Notes: generated from the letters alone by a model not told the origin. Shown: positions 17,093 to 26,677, counted from the stretch's first letter. The stretch: 64,000 nucleotides of DNA from Nocardioides rotundus (GCF_019931675.1 NZ_CP082922.1:3487001-3551000); one strand, 5' to 3'. Numbers and translations are program-made.

Positions 17093-18469
17093 GTGCCCGA
17101 GACCGTGACCCGCCGCCGCCCTCGCGGCGGCATCCTGGCCCCCGACTACCTGCCCACCACGGTCGGCATGTTCGCCCTCATCGCCTACGTCGCGTTCGAG
17201 GCGCTGGCCGTGACCACGGTGATGCCCACGGTGGCGCGCGACCTCGACGGCGTCGAGCTCTACGCGCTCGCCTTCGCCGCACCGCTGGCCAGCGGCGTGC
17301 TCGGGATGGTGGCGGCCGGCGCCTGGAGCGACGTACGCGGCCCGGTCGCGCCGCTGATCGCCTCCGCGGCGCTGTTCTCCGTCGGCCTGGTCGTGTGCGG
17401 CACCGCGCCGAGCATGGAGATCTTCGTGATCGGCCGCGTGCTCCAGGGGCTCGGCGGTGGAGCCCTCTCGGTCGGCCTCTACGTCACGGTCGGCCTGGTC
17501 TTCCCCGCGCTGCTGCAGCCGTCGATCTTCGCCAGCTTCGCCGCGGCCTGGGTGCTGCCCGCGCTCTTCGGGCCCGCCCTGGCGGCGTACGTCGCCCACC
17601 TGGCCGGCTGGCGCTGGGTCTTCCTCGGCACCGTCCTCCTGGTCGTCCTGGCCATGGGGCTCATCGCCCCGGCCCTGCGGCGGCTGGCCCGGCCGGCGGC
17701 GAGCGCGCCGGCCCCGCCCGCCTCGCGCCTGTGGTGGGCGGGGGTCGCGGCAGCCGCCGTACTGGCCGTGGAGCTGCTCGGGTCACGGCGCGGCCCCACC
17801 GCGGTGCTGGCCCTGGTGGCCGTGGCTGCGGTCGTCGTCGCGGTCCGGCCGCTGGTGCCGACCGGGACGTTGCGGGCGCGCCCGGGCCTGCCGTCGGTCA
17901 TCGCGACGCGGGGTCTGCTCGCCGCGAGCTTCTTCGCCACCGAGGCCTACATCGTCTTCGTCCTGCAGGAGCGCTGGAGTCTGACGCCCGGACGCGCGGG
18001 CCTCGCCCTCACCGTCGTCGGCGTCGTGTGGGCGCTGGGCAGCCAGGCGCAGGCGCGGCTGGGACAGCGGGTCAGCGACACCGACGCCATCCGGATCGGC
18101 ACCGCGCTGGTGCTGGCCGGGGTGGCGCTCGTCGCGGCCGCCGTACTCCTCGACGGGCCAGCGGCGCTCGCCGCCGGCGCCTACGTCCTCGCGGGCGCCG
18201 GGATGGGCTTCGGCTATCCCCGCACCGGCGTGGCGATGCTGGCCTGCTCCGGTGACGGCGACCGCGGGTTCAACTCCTCCGCCCTCTCCATCGCCGACTC
18301 CCTGGGCGGCGCGCTCGCGCTCTCGGTCGCGGGAGTGGCGTACGCCGCCGCGCAGCGGACGGGCACTGACCCGTTCCTCGCCGTGTTCGTGCTCGCCGCC
18401 GCCATCGCCGTCCTCGGGGTGCTGACCGCCGCGCGCACTGCGCGGTCAACAAGCGCCGACTCGAGGTGA
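17093..18469 (+). CDS. MFS transporter, drug-efflux type
   Basis: Major facilitator protein of 458 residues with about 12-14 helices. The motif-A-like region is LASGVLGMVAAGAWSDVRGPVAP and the motif-C-like region is GRVLQGLGGGALSVGLYVTVGLVFP. GTG 17093 is used because it sits immediately after a MerR-type promoter (17055-17085). Its final codons and stop (…TSADSR) lie inside the 21-bp repeat array at 18442-18525, so the ancestral C-terminus may have been replaced. The likely role is efflux of a toxic compound sensed by a distant MerR-family regulator. Confidence 0.88.
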   Translation: MPETVTRRRPRGGILAPDYLPTTVGMFALIAYVAFEALAVTTVMPTVARDLDGVELYALAFAAPLASGVLGMVAAGAWSDVRGPVAPLIASAALFSVGLVVCGTAPSMEIFVIGRVLQGLGGGALSVGLYVTVGLVFPALLQPSIFASFAAAWVLPALFGPALAAYVAHLAGWRWVFLGTVLLVVLAMGLIAPALRRLARPAASAPAPPASRLWWAGVAAAAVLAVELLGSRRGPTAVLALVAVAAVVVAVRPLVPTGTLRARPGLPSVIATRGLLAASFFATEAYIVFVLQERWSLTPGRAGLALTVVGVVWALGSQAQARLGQRVSDTDAIRIGTALVLAGVALVAAAVLLDGPAALAAGAYVLAGAGMGFGYPRTGVAMLACSGDGDRGFNSSALSIADSLGGALALSVAGVAYAAAQRTGTDPFLAVFVLAAAIAVLGVLTAARTARSTSADSR

Positions 18470-18525
18470 ATTGGCGCCGACTGGGCGTCAACAAGCGCCG
18501 ACTCGGGGTGAATTGGCGCCGACTC
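18442..18525. repeat. Four 21-bp repeats at the MFS 3' end
   Basis: Four contiguous 21-base units (18442, 18463, 18484, 18505). They alternate between a TCAACAAGCGCCGACTC form and a TGAATTGGCGCCGACTC form, so there is a 42-bp higher period. The first unit and part of the second encode the last residues and stop of the MFS protein; the rest is intergenic before the scoB stop. Units are the reverse complement of those in the Nudix and VWA genes. Confidence 0.9.
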
Positions 18526-18530
18526 GGGCA

Positions 18531-19160
18531 TCAGGCGACCAGGTCGGGCTCGGTCTTCTCCCGGACCTCGTCCTCGGTGACGCCCGGGGCCAGCTCGACC
18601 AGGCGCAGGCCCTCCGGGGTCACGTCGATGACGCACAGGTCGGTGATGATCCGCTGGACCACGCCCTTGCCGGTGTAGGGCAGCGAGCACTCCTCGACGA
18701 TCTTGTAGGAGCCGTCCTTGGCGACGTGCTCCATCAACACGATCACCCGCTTGGCGCCGTGCACCAGGTCCATCGCGCCGCCCATCCCCTTGACCATCTT
18801 CCCGGGGATCATCCAGTTGGCGATGTCGCCGGCGGCCGAGACCTGCATGGCGCCCAGGATCGCGGCGTCGATCTTGCCGCCGCGGATCATCCCGAAGCTG
18901 GTCGCGGAGTCGAAGATCGAGGATCCCCGGCGCAGCGTGACCGTCTCCTTGCCGGCGTTGATCAGGTCGGCGTCCTCCTCGCCCTCGTAGGGGTAGGCGC
19001 CGACCCCGAGGATGCCGTTCTCCGACTGGAGCACCAGCTCGACGTCGTCGTCGACGTAGTTCGGCACCAGGGTCGGCAGACCGATCCCGAGGTTGACGTA
19101 GGAGCCGTCCTCCAGCTCTGAGGCGGCCCGGGCCGCCATCTCCTCACGCGTCCATGCCAT
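18531..19160 (-). CDS. scoB: 3-oxoacid CoA-transferase subunit B
   Basis: Beta subunit of 209 residues of a succinyl-CoA:3-ketoacid CoA transferase. The catalytic glutamate is in [13 protein letters not shown]. Other family blocks are [17 protein letters not shown] and [34 protein letters not shown] 19160 shares its A with the stop of subunit A, so the two are translated together. The enzyme transfers CoA between succinyl-CoA and acetoacetate or a related 3-oxoacid. Confidence 0.94.
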   Translation of the reverse strand: MAWTREEMAARAASELEDGSYVNLGIGLPTLVPNYVDDDVELVLQSENGILGVGAYPYEGEEDADLINAGKETVTLRRGSSIFDSATSFGMIRGGKIDAAILGAMQVSAAGDIANWMIPGKMVKGMGGAMDLVHGAKRVIVLMEHVAKDGSYKIVEECSLPYTGKGVVQRIITDLCVIDVTPEGLRLVELAPGVTEDEVREKTEPDLVA

Positions 19161-19960
19161 CAGACGTCGCCCTCCTTCTCGACCTTGTCCGCACCCTCGG
19201 CGCCGCGCGGGCGCACCGTCCGCTTCTCGATCCGCTTGTCGTCGGCCTGCTCCGGCGTCAGCTGGACCACCCGCTGCACATAGACGCCGGGCGTGTGGAT
19301 CTCGGCCGGGTCCAGCTCGCCGGGCTCCACCAGCTCCTCGACCTCGGCGATCGTCACCCGCCCGCACATCGCGGCGAGCGGGTTGAAGTTCTGCGCGGAG
19401 AGCCGGTAGACGAGGTTGCCGTGCCGGTCGCCCTTCCACGCCCGGACCAGCCCATAGTCGGCGACCAGCGCCTCCTCCAGGACGTACTCCCGGCCGTCGA
19501 AGTCCCGGGTCTCCTTCGGCGGGGAGGACGTCACCACGTTGCCGTCGCTGTCGTAGCGCCACGGCAGGCCGCCCTCGGCCACCTGGGTGCCACCGCCGGT
19601 CGCGGTGAAGAACGCCGGGATGCCGGAGCCTCCCGCACGCATCCGCTCGGCCAGGGTGCCCTGCGGGGTCAGCTCCACCTCCAGCTCGCCGGAGAGGTAC
19701 TGCCGGGCGAACTCCTTGTTCTCCCCGACATAGGAGGAGACCATCCGCCGCAGCCGCTTGGCCATGAGCAGCCGGCCCAGGCCCCACTCGTCGACGCCGC
19801 AGTTGTTGGAGTAGGCCTCCAGGTCCGTCGTACCCGCCTCGAGCAGCGCCTCGATCAGCACCTCGGGCACCCCGCACAGGCCGAAGCCGCCCACCGACAG
19901 GGTCGCCCCGTCCGGGATGTCCGCCACGGCCTCGGCCGCGCTCGCCGCCACCTTGTCCAC
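19160..19960 (-). CDS. scoA: 3-oxoacid CoA-transferase subunit A
   Basis: Alpha subunit of 266 residues: [39 protein letters not shown], then [12 protein letters not shown] and YVGENKEF, all typical of ScoA. GTG 19960 has GAGAGG 6 bases upstream and gives the usual family N-terminus. A GTG at 20026 would add 22 residues and is the alternative. It is transcribed with scoB. The pair lies between two backbone blocks (DUF4177 operon and ArsA pair) that are adjacent in mycobacteria, so it looks inserted in this lineage. Confidence 0.92.
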   Translation of the reverse strand: MDKVAASAAEAVADIPDGATLSVGGFGLCGVPEVLIEALLEAGTTDLEAYSNNCGVDEWGLGRLLMAKRLRRMVSSYVGENKEFARQYLSGELEVELTPQGTLAERMRAGGSGIPAFFTATGGGTQVAEGGLPWRYDSDGNVVTSSPPKETRDFDGREYVLEEALVADYGLVRAWKGDRHGNLVYRLSAQNFNPLAAMCGRVTIAEVEELVEPGELDPAEIHTPGVYVQRVVQLTPEQADDKRIEKRTVRPRGAEGADKVEKEGDV

Positions 19961-20088
19961 GTCAATCCTCTCGTCCGAGGGGCTCGTGCGCGCGGTCCCC
20001 GCGGCGCCGTACGTGACGGCGCTCACCCCTCAGTGGGGATCCTAGTCACCGCCCGGAGCGGCCGACATGGCCGCGGTCCACACCGATC

Positions 20089-20094
20089 TAGGCT
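20089..20094 (+). promoter_or_regulatory. -10 element of a leaderless ArsA gene
   Basis: TAGGCT ends 6 bases before the GTG at 20101, placing the expected transcript start on the start codon itself. The region lacks a ribosome-binding site for this gene, consistent with leaderless translation. Confidence 0.4.
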
Positions 20095-20100
20095 CGCCCT

Positions 20101-21111
20101 GTGAGCGAGCACCAGAGCGACTGGCCGGGCGTGCGCCTGCACGTCGTGACCGGCAAGGGCGGCACCGGCAAGACGACGGTCGCGGCGGCGCTCGCCCTCG
20201 CGCTGGCCGGCCAGGGCAAGCGGGTCCTGCTGTGCGAGGTGGAGGGGCGCCAGGGCGTCGCGCGGCTCTTCGACTCCGACCCGCTGCCGTATGAGGAGCG
20301 CCGCCTGGCCACCGGGCTCGGGGAGGACGGCGCGCGGGGCGGCACGGTGCACGCGCTGCACGTGGACCCCGACGCCGCCCTGCTGGAGTACCTGCAGATG
20401 TACTACCACCTCGGCCGCGCCGGCCGGGCGCTGGAGCGGTTCGGCGTCGTCGAGTTCGCCACCACCCTCGCGCCGGGCGTGCGCGACGTGCTGCTGACCG
20501 GCAAGGTCTACGAGGCGGCGAAGCGGCCGCGCCGCGGCAAGGACGCGATCGAGTACGACGCCCTCGTGCTGGACGCGCCGCCCACCGGCCGGATCACCCA
20601 GTTCCTCGGGGTGAACCGGGAGCTGGCGGGCCTGGCGAAGGTCGGCCCGGTCCGCAGCCAGGCCGACGCGATCATGACGCTCTTCCGCAGCCGCCGGACC
20701 CGCGTCCACCTGGTCACGCTGCTGGAGGAGATGCCGGTGCAGGAGACTGCCGACGGGATCGACCAGCTCCGCGACGCCGACCTCCCGGTGGGCGGGGTCG
20801 TCGTCAACCGCGCCCGCCCGCAGGAGCTGGACGACGCCGGGCTCGAGCTCGCGCTCGCCGGCGCGATCAGCGGTACGGCGGTCTCCGGCGACCTCGAGCG
20901 GGCGGGGGTGAAGCCCACCCCCGCGCTGGTCGAGGCGCTGCGCGCCGAGGGCCACGACCACGCGGCCCGGCGCCGGTTGGAGGACGAGCAGCGGGCCCGG
21001 GTGGCCGGGCTCGGGGTGCCGACGTACGAGCTCCCGGAGCTGAGCGCCGGCGTGGACCTGGGGGGGCTCTACGAGCTGGCCGCCGCCGCGCGGGACCAGG
21101 GGCTGGCATGA
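20101..21111 (+). CDS. ArsA/GET3-family ATPase, first of a pair
   Basis: Protein of 336 residues with a deviant Walker A GKGGTGKTTVAAALALALA near the N-terminus and later LVLDAPPTGRITQFL (switch II region). This is a SIMIBI-class ATPase of the ArsA/GET3 type. It corresponds to Rv3679 in mycobacteria, one of a heteromeric pair. The stop overlaps the second ArsA gene by 4 bases. No arsenite efflux gene is nearby, so metal detoxification is not implied. The mycobacterial pair has been linked to envelope protein or stress functions. Confidence 0.9.
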   Translation: MSEHQSDWPGVRLHVVTGKGGTGKTTVAAALALALAGQGKRVLLCEVEGRQGVARLFDSDPLPYEERRLATGLGEDGARGGTVHALHVDPDAALLEYLQMYYHLGRAGRALERFGVVEFATTLAPGVRDVLLTGKVYEAAKRPRRGKDAIEYDALVLDAPPTGRITQFLGVNRELAGLAKVGPVRSQADAIMTLFRSRRTRVHLVTLLEEMPVQETADGIDQLRDADLPVGGVVVNRARPQELDDAGLELALAGAISGTAVSGDLERAGVKPTPALVEALRAEGHDHAARRRLEDEQRARVAGLGVPTYELPELSAGVDLGGLYELAAAARDQGLA

Positions 21112-22259
21112 ACACCCCGCTCGACGTCGACCGGCTGCTCGCCGACCGCGACACCGGGATCATCGTCTGCTGCGGCTCCGGCGGCGTCGGCAAGACGACC
21201 ACGTCGGCCGCGCTCGCGCTGCGCGCGGCGGAGCAGGGGCGGCGCGTGGTCGTGCTGACCATCGACCCGGCCCGACGGCTCGCCCAGGCCCTCGGCATCG
21301 AGGAGCTGGACAACACCCCGCGGCCGGTGACCGGGGTGGTCTCGCCGGACTCCGGGGGCTCGCTGGACGCGATGATGCTGGACATGAAGAGCACCTTCGA
21401 CGAGGTGGTCACCAGCCAGGCCAGCCCGGAGAAGGCGCAGCAGATCCTGCAGAACCCCTTCTACATCGCCCTGTCGACCTCCTTCGCCGGGACCCAGGAG
21501 TACATGGCGATGGAGCGCCTCGGGCAGCTGCACCGGCAGGCGACGCGCGACGGCAGCTACGACCTGATCGTCGTGGACACCCCGCCGTCCCGCTCGGCCC
21601 TGGACTTCCTGGACGCGCCCGAGCGCCTGGCCAGCTTCCTTGACGGGCGCTTCATCCGGCTGCTGCTGGCACCGGCGCGCGGCCCCGCCCGGCTGATGAC
21701 AGCGGGAGTGGGGCTGGTGACCGGGACACTGACGAAGGTGATCGGGGCCCAGGTGCTCGCCGACATGCAGACCTTCGTGGCCGCCTTCGACACCCTCTTC
21801 GGCGGCTTCCGCGCCCGGGCGCAGCAGACCTTCGAGCTGCTGCAGGCCGACGGTACGGCGTTCCTCGTCGTCGCGGCACCCGAGCCGGACGCGCTGCGGG
21901 AGGCGGCATACTTCGTCGACCGGCTCGTCGAGGACGACATGCCGCTGGCGGGTCTGGTCGTCAACCGGGCCACCACGAGCGCGGGCGACCTGGACGCGGA
22001 GGACGCGCTCAGCGCCGCCCACCGGCTCGAGCGCGAGGACGGGTCCGGGCTCACCGCGGGGCTGCTGCGGCTGCACGCCGAGCGGGCCCGGGCGCTGGAG
22101 CGGGAGTCACGGCTGCGCGAGGGCTTCGCCGCGGCGCACCCCTCGGTGCCGACCACAGTCGTGGCGGCCCTGGCGACCGACGTACACGACCTGAAAGGCC
22201 TGCGGTCGGTCGGCCGGCTGCTGGCCGACCCGGCGTCGACTCAGACCGAGGCAGGCTGA
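21108..22259 (+). CDS. ArsA/GET3-family ATPase, second of a pair
   Basis: Protein of 383 residues with Walker A GSGGVGKTTTSAALALRAA, ILTIDPA-like segment VLTIDPARRLAQALG and switch segment LIVVDTPPSRSALDFLDAP. ATG 21108 lies in the stop codon of its partner (ATGA). It is the likely partner in a heterodimer, equivalent to Rv3680. The last 19 bases overlap the 3' end of the convergent whiB gene (22241-22259). Confidence 0.9.
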   Translation: MNTPLDVDRLLADRDTGIIVCCGSGGVGKTTTSAALALRAAEQGRRVVVLTIDPARRLAQALGIEELDNTPRPVTGVVSPDSGGSLDAMMLDMKSTFDEVVTSQASPEKAQQILQNPFYIALSTSFAGTQEYMAMERLGQLHRQATRDGSYDLIVVDTPPSRSALDFLDAPERLASFLDGRFIRLLLAPARGPARLMTAGVGLVTGTLTKVIGAQVLADMQTFVAAFDTLFGGFRARAQQTFELLQADGTAFLVVAAPEPDALREAAYFVDRLVEDDMPLAGLVVNRATTSAGDLDAEDALSAAHRLEREDGSGLTAGLLRLHAERARALERESRLREGFAAAHPSVPTTVVAALATDVHDLKGLRSVGRLLADPASTQTEAG

Positions 22260-22537
22260 CGGGTCTGCTCGACGTGCTTGCGGCGCGCGGTCTCCAAGAC
22301 GCTGCGCCACGAGGAGTTCGGCTGGCGCTTGAGCAGGGCACGACGCTCCCGCTCGGTCATGCCGCCCCACACGCCCCACTCGATCTGGTTGTCCAGCGCC
22401 TCGGCGAGGCACTCGGTGCGCACCGGGCAGGCCCGGCAGACCTGCTTGGCGTCGTTCTGCGCCGCTCCACGAACGAACAGCTCGTCCGGCGAGCTCTGAC
22501 GGCATGCGGCGCGCAGCGCCCAGTCCTCAACCCACAT
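22241..22537 (-). CDS. whiB4: WhiB-family iron-sulphur transcription factor (WhiB4-like)
   Basis: Protein of 98 residues. Four cluster cysteines are at 12, 34, 37 and 43 (AACRQ, VCRACPVRTEC), followed by the G55VWGG turn and a basic C-terminus (ERERRALLKRQ…ARRKHVEQTR) that binds DNA. WhiB proteins carry an oxygen- and NO-sensitive 4Fe-4S cluster. Position between the ArsA pair and ponA2 matches Rv3681c (whiB4), a redox regulator. The gene tail overlaps the convergent ArsA gene by 19 bases. Confidence 0.93.
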   Translation of the reverse strand: MWVEDWALRAACRQSSPDELFVRGAAQNDAKQVCRACPVRTECLAEALDNQIEWGVWGGMTERERRALLKRQPNSSWRSVLETARRKHVEQTRQPASV

Positions 22538-22761
22538 GTGCTTGACATCCCCACAAGAGTTCCGAGATCGGCTGGAGCGGCTCCCACAGCCACTCGCGGG
22601 ACGGTCCCATCACCGTCACATACAAAGGTAGGTGTCGCGGCGACCGTCGGCTACGGCCCGGATGACTCAACTTTCACTAGTCCGAAATGACTATGCCGGT
22701 CTGCTTCACGTGGTACGCGGCGAATCGGGCCACCTTCCTCATCTCCCGTACATTGGACCCC

Positions 22762-25101
22762 ATGCCCGACCGCGATGAGCCGCGCCTCGACGCCTCCACC
22801 ATCCTCGGTCACCTCGGCGTCATGGTGTCCGTCGCCGCCCTCCTGGGCGTCGTCGTGGCCGGCCTGGCGATCCCGTTCGCCGGGGCGATCGGCATCGGCG
22901 CCCGCGACGTCTCGCGCGCGATGGAGCAGCTGCCCGAGGAGCTGGAGACTCAGGACCTGGCACAGAAGACGCAGATGGTGGACGCCAACGGCAAGACCAT
23001 CGCGACGCTGTACGACGAGAACCGGATCGTCGTACCCCTGAACCAGATCAGCCGCAAGATGGTCGAGTCGATCGTCGCGATCGAGGACTACCGCTTCTAC
23101 CAGCACGGCGCGATGGACCTCAAGGGCACGCTGCGCGCGCTGGTCACCAACCAGGTCGGCGGCGGCGTGGTCCAGGGCGGCTCGTCGATCACCCAGCAGC
23201 TGGTCAAGCTCACCCTGGTCGACCAGGCCAAGACCAAGGCCGAGCGGGCGGCCGCGACCGACGACACCTACGAGCGCAAGCTCAAGGAGCTGCGCTACGC
23301 CATCGCCCTGGAGCGGAAGTACTCCAAGGACTGGATCCTCGAGCGCTACCTCAACATCGCCTACTTCGGCGACGGCGTCTTCGGCGTGCAGGCCGCCGCC
23401 CGGCACTACTTCAACACCAACGCCAAGGACCTGACCTACCCCCAGGCGGCGATGCTCGCCGGGATGGTGAAGAACCCGACCGGCTACGACCCGACCAACT
23501 ACGAGGACCGGGCGCTGGAGCGGCGCAACGTGGTGCTGGACCGGATGGCCCAGCTCAACGTGATCAAGACCAAGAAGGCGAACAACCTCAAGCAGAAGCC
23601 GCTCGGGCTGGACATCGTCCGCACCAACAACGGCTGCAACTTCACCCCGGCGCCGTTCTTCTGCCAGTACGTCGTCAACTACCTCGAGCAGGACGAGGAC
23701 CTCGGCGCCACGGCCGAGGAGCGCCGCAACCTGATCTTCTCCGGCGGCCTGACCATCCGCACCACGATCGACCTGCGCTACCAGCGCGCCGCCGACGAGG
23801 CGGTGCAGGACGCGGTCAACCCGACCGACCAGGCGCTCGGCGCGCTGGCGATGGTCGAGCCCGGGACCGGCGCGGTGAAGGCACTGGCGCAGTCCCGCCC
23901 GATGGGCGAGCGGAAGAAGCTCGGCGAGACCTACCTCAACTACACGGTGCCGAAGGCCTATGGCAACGCCAACGGCTTCCAGGGCGGGTCGACCTTCAAG
24001 GCGTTCGTGCTCGCCTCGGCGATCAAGCAGAACATCCCGCTCACCCGCACCTACCGCTCGCCGGAGCAGCTCACCCTGGCCAACAGCTCCTTCGAGGACT
24101 GCAACGGCCCCTTCGCCAGCAGCGACTCGCACACCTGGCACAACTCGACCGGCTCGGGCACCTTCGACCTCTACTCCGGCACCCAGCAGTCGGTGAACAC
24201 GTTCTACGCCCAGCTGTTCCGCGACACCGGGATGTGCGAGCCGTGGAACCTGGCCAAGGACATGGGCGTCCAGCTCACCGACCCCGACCGCAACCGGGTC
24301 CCCACCTGGGTGCTCGGCGTCACCGACACCAGCCCGCTGGAGCTGGCCGAGGCCTACGCGACCTTCGGCGCCCGCGGCGTGCACTGCGACTCCACCCCGG
24401 TCACCAGCATCGAGGACTCCAACGGCAAGACGATCAAGAAGTACGAGCCGGACTGCCAGCAGGTCCTCCCCAGCGCCGTGGCCGATGCGGTCAACGACGT
24501 GCTGAGAGGCGTGCAGGAGGGCGACGGCTTCGGTGCCCAACAGGGCCTGGGCCTCTCAGTCACCTCGGCCGCCAAGACCGGAACGATCAACAGCAACAAG
24601 GCCGTCTGGTACATGGGCTACACCCCGACCCTGTCCACCGCCTCGGTGATCGCCGGCGCCGACCAGCTCGGCAACCAGATCACCCTCAACGGGCAGTACG
24701 TCGGCGGCAGCTACGTCTCCAGCGCGTTCGGCTCCACCCTGGCCGGGCCGATGTGGGCCGACGCGATGCAGACGATCGACGACTACCTGCCGCAGGAGGA
24801 CTTCGTCGCGCCCGCGTCCACCGACATCTCCGGTGTGCTGACCGCCATCCCCGACGTCGCCGGCCAGAGCGTCGAGGACGCCCGGGCGACGCTGGAGGAC
24901 GCCGGGTTCACCACCGTCGTCGGCTACGACGTCGACAGCGAGTACGGGGAGGGCACGGTGGCCTCCACCAGTCCCGGCGCCGGTGAGTCGTTCGGCTCCG
25001 GCGACACCGTGACCCTCTACCCCTCCACCGGCGTCGCCCCCGAGCGGGAGAACGGCGGGAACGGCAACGGCCGCGGCGAGGGCCGCGGGAACGACGACTG
25101 A
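22762..25101 (+). CDS. ponA2: Bifunctional penicillin-binding protein (PonA2-like)
   Basis: Class A PBP of 779 residues. Order: short cytoplasmic N-terminus, one helix near residues 20-45, glycosyltransferase 51 domain (EDYRFYQHGAMD, QGGSSITQQLVKL, ERKYSKDWILERYLNIAYFG), transpeptidase domain with Ser410 in STFK, Ser477 in SVN and Lys605 in KTG, then one PASTA domain (about 695-755) and a glycine/asparagine-rich tail. It polymerises and cross-links peptidoglycan outside the membrane. The PASTA domain and position after whiB4 match mycobacterial PonA2 (Rv3682). ATG 22762 is chosen because a TACATT -10 ends 7 bases upstream, giving a leaderless start; the upstream frame from 22687 has no support. 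Confidence 0.95.
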   Translation: MPDRDEPRLDASTILGHLGVMVSVAALLGVVVAGLAIPFAGAIGIGARDVSRAMEQLPEELETQDLAQKTQMVDANGKTIATLYDENRIVVPLNQISRKMVESIVAIEDYRFYQHGAMDLKGTLRALVTNQVGGGVVQGGSSITQQLVKLTLVDQAKTKAERAAATDDTYERKLKELRYAIALERKYSKDWILERYLNIAYFGDGVFGVQAAARHYFNTNAKDLTYPQAAMLAGMVKNPTGYDPTNYEDRALERRNVVLDRMAQLNVIKTKKANNLKQKPLGLDIVRTNNGCNFTPAPFFCQYVVNYLEQDEDLGATAEERRNLIFSGGLTIRTTIDLRYQRAADEAVQDAVNPTDQALGALAMVEPGTGAVKALAQSRPMGERKKLGETYLNYTVPKAYGNANGFQGGSTFKAFVLASAIKQNIPLTRTYRSPEQLTLANSSFEDCNGPFASSDSHTWHNSTGSGTFDLYSGTQQSVNTFYAQLFRDTGMCEPWNLAKDMGVQLTDPDRNRVPTWVLGVTDTSPLELAEAYATFGARGVHCDSTPVTSIEDSNGKTIKKYEPDCQQVLPSAVADAVNDVLRGVQEGDGFGAQQGLGLSVTSAAKTGTINSNKAVWYMGYTPTLSTASVIAGADQLGNQITLNGQYVGGSYVSSAFGSTLAGPMWADAMQTIDDYLPQEDFVAPASTDISGVLTAIPDVAGQSVEDARATLEDAGFTTVVGYDVDSEYGEGTVASTSPGAGESFGSGDTVTLYPSTGVAPERENGGNGNGRGEGRGNDD

Positions 25102-25108
25102 GGACGTC

Positions 25109-25579
25109 TCAGGCGCCCAGCTGCCGGCGTACCTCCGCAGCGACCGCACCGCCGTCGGCGCGACCCTTGACCTGCGGCTGGACCACGCCCATCACCTTGC
25201 CCATGGCGCGCATGCCCTCACCGGCCGCGCCGGTCTGCTCGATGGCGGCGGTGACGATCCCGGAGATCTCCTCCTCGGAGAGCTGGGCCGGCAGGTAGCG
25301 CGCGATCACCTCGGCCTCGGCGCGCTCCTTGGCGGCGAGCTCGTCGCGGCCCGCGTCCGCGAACGCGGTGGCGGCCTCGCGGCGGCGCTTGGCCTCCCCG
25401 GACAGGACGCCGACCACGTCGTCCTCGCTGAGCTCGCGGTGCTCCTTGCCCGCGACCTCGGCGTTGGTGATCGCGGTCATCACCATCCGCAGGGTCGACG
25501 AGGTCACCTCGTCGCGGGCCTTGATGGCGGTGGTGAGGTCGGCACGGAGACGGTCCTGGAGCTCGCTCATGCCGGCCAT
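25109..25579 (-). CDS. GatB/YqeY domain protein
   Basis: Protein of 153-156 residues (ATG 25579 or 25570), homologous to the tail domain of GatB, the amidotransferase that edits Glu-tRNA(Gln). Visible: LKARD-like segment DLTTAIKARDEVTSSTLRMVMTAITNAEV and the C-terminal QVKGRADGGAVAAEVRRQL. Stand-alone YqeY proteins may bind tRNA; their job is unclear. It converges on ponA2 with a 7-base gap and is divergent from the metallophosphoesterase. Confidence 0.92.
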   Translation of the reverse strand: MAGMSELQDRLRADLTTAIKARDEVTSSTLRMVMTAITNAEVAGKEHRELSEDDVVGVLSGEAKRRREAATAFADAGRDELAAKERAEAEVIARYLPAQLSEEEISGIVTAAIEQTGAAGEGMRAMGKVMGVVQPQVKGRADGGAVAAEVRRQLGA

Positions 25580-25596
25580 TGTGGCAGCCTTGCCCC

Positions 25597-26520
25597 GTGT
25601 CGCTCACCCGGATTGTCGCCCGCACCGCGCTCGCTGCGGGAGCCGCCGGGGTCGGGCTGACGGCGTACGCCGGGTGGGAGGCCCGGCAGTACACGCTCCG
25701 CCACGTCACCGTGCCGGTGTTGCCGCCTCGGCAGGCCCCGCTGCGGCTGCTACACGTCTCCGACCTGCACCTGACGCCGGGCCAGCAGGCCAAGCAGGAG
25801 TTCGTCCGCTCGCTCGCGGAGCTGGAGCCGGACCTGGTCGTCAACACCGGCGACAACCTCGCCCATCGACGGGCCGTCCCGGTCGTGCTCGACTCCTTCG
25901 GCCCGCTGCTCGACCTGCCCGGCGTCTACGTCTTCGGGTCGAACGACTACTTCGTGCCCACCCCGCGCAACCCCCTGCGCTACCTCCTCCCCGACGACGG
26001 CCGGCGGCACACGGGGCGTCAGCTGCCGTGGCCGGACCTGCGGGCGGGCTTCGACCGGGCGGGCTGGACGGACCTGACCAACACCCGCGCGTCGCTCACC
26101 GTCGGCGGGACCCGGATCGCGTTCGCGGGGGTGGACGACCCGCATCTGGGCTACGACGACCTCGCCTCGGTCGCCGGGCCGGCCGACCCGACGGCCGACC
26201 TGCGCCTGGCGGTCGCGCATGCGCCGTACCTCCGGGTGCTCGACGCGTTCGCCCGCGACGGTTACGACGCGATCGTGGCCGGCCACACGCACGGCGGCCA
26301 GGTGTGCCTGCCGGGCGGCCGGGCCCTGGCGACCAACTGCGACCTCGAGCCGGCACGGGTCAAGGGTCTGCACCGGCATCCCGCCGACTCCCTACCCGGC
26401 GACCCGGACTCGTCGTGGCTGCACGTATCAGCCGGCCTGGGGACCAACCCCTACACCCGGATCCGGGTGGCATGCCGGCCCGAGGCGACCCTGCTGACCC
26501 TGGTCCCTCGGACCGGCTGA
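25597..26520 (+). CDS. Metallophosphoesterase, membrane-anchored
   Basis: Protein of 307 residues with an N-terminal hydrophobic segment (IVARTALAAGAAGVGLTAYAGW). A calcineurin-like domain follows, with metal motifs DLH (VSDLHLTPG), GDN (VNTGDNLAH), GSND (FGSNDYF) and GHTHGGQ. The replacement of GNH by GSND is characteristic of a family subgroup. It is equivalent in position to Rv3683, just after ponA2. GTG 25597 excludes the non-homologous first residues of the longer frame. Substrate unknown; possibly UDP-sugar or cyclic nucleotide esters. Confidence 0.88.
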   Translation: MSLTRIVARTALAAGAAGVGLTAYAGWEARQYTLRHVTVPVLPPRQAPLRLLHVSDLHLTPGQQAKQEFVRSLAELEPDLVVNTGDNLAHRRAVPVVLDSFGPLLDLPGVYVFGSNDYFVPTPRNPLRYLLPDDGRRHTGRQLPWPDLRAGFDRAGWTDLTNTRASLTVGGTRIAFAGVDDPHLGYDDLASVAGPADPTADLRLAVAHAPYLRVLDAFARDGYDAIVAGHTHGGQVCLPGGRALATNCDLEPARVKGLHRHPADSLPGDPDSSWLHVSAGLGTNPYTRIRVACRPEATLLTLVPRTG

Positions 26521-26597
26521 CCGCCGCTCGACCTCGATTGGGGAGCGCCGCCGACGCTCCGGTATGGTTTCCCTCCGGTGAGCGGTGACGCTCCCAT

Positions 26598-26671
26598 CGG
26601 GCTGTGGCGCAGCTTGGTAGCGCGCCTCGTTCGGGACGAGGAGGCCGCAGGTTCAAATCCTGTCAGCCCGA
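26598..26671 (+). tRNA. tRNA-Pro (anticodon CGG)
   Basis: A 74-nt cloverleaf: acceptor CGGGCTG pairs with CAGCCCG, anticodon stem CCTCG/CGAGG with loop TTCGGGA (anticodon CGG at 26632-26634), T-arm GGTTCAAATCC. Discriminator is A and no CCA is encoded. A TATGGT -10 at 26563-26568 with TTGGGG 19 bases upstream is a plausible promoter. Confidence 0.97.
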
Positions 26672-26677
26672 CCCACC

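Noticed and set aside
20101..22259. Arsenite-efflux pump from the two ArsA genes
   Set aside because: No ArsB, ArsC or ArsR is nearby and the context matches the conserved mycobacterial ArsA-like pair with other roles.
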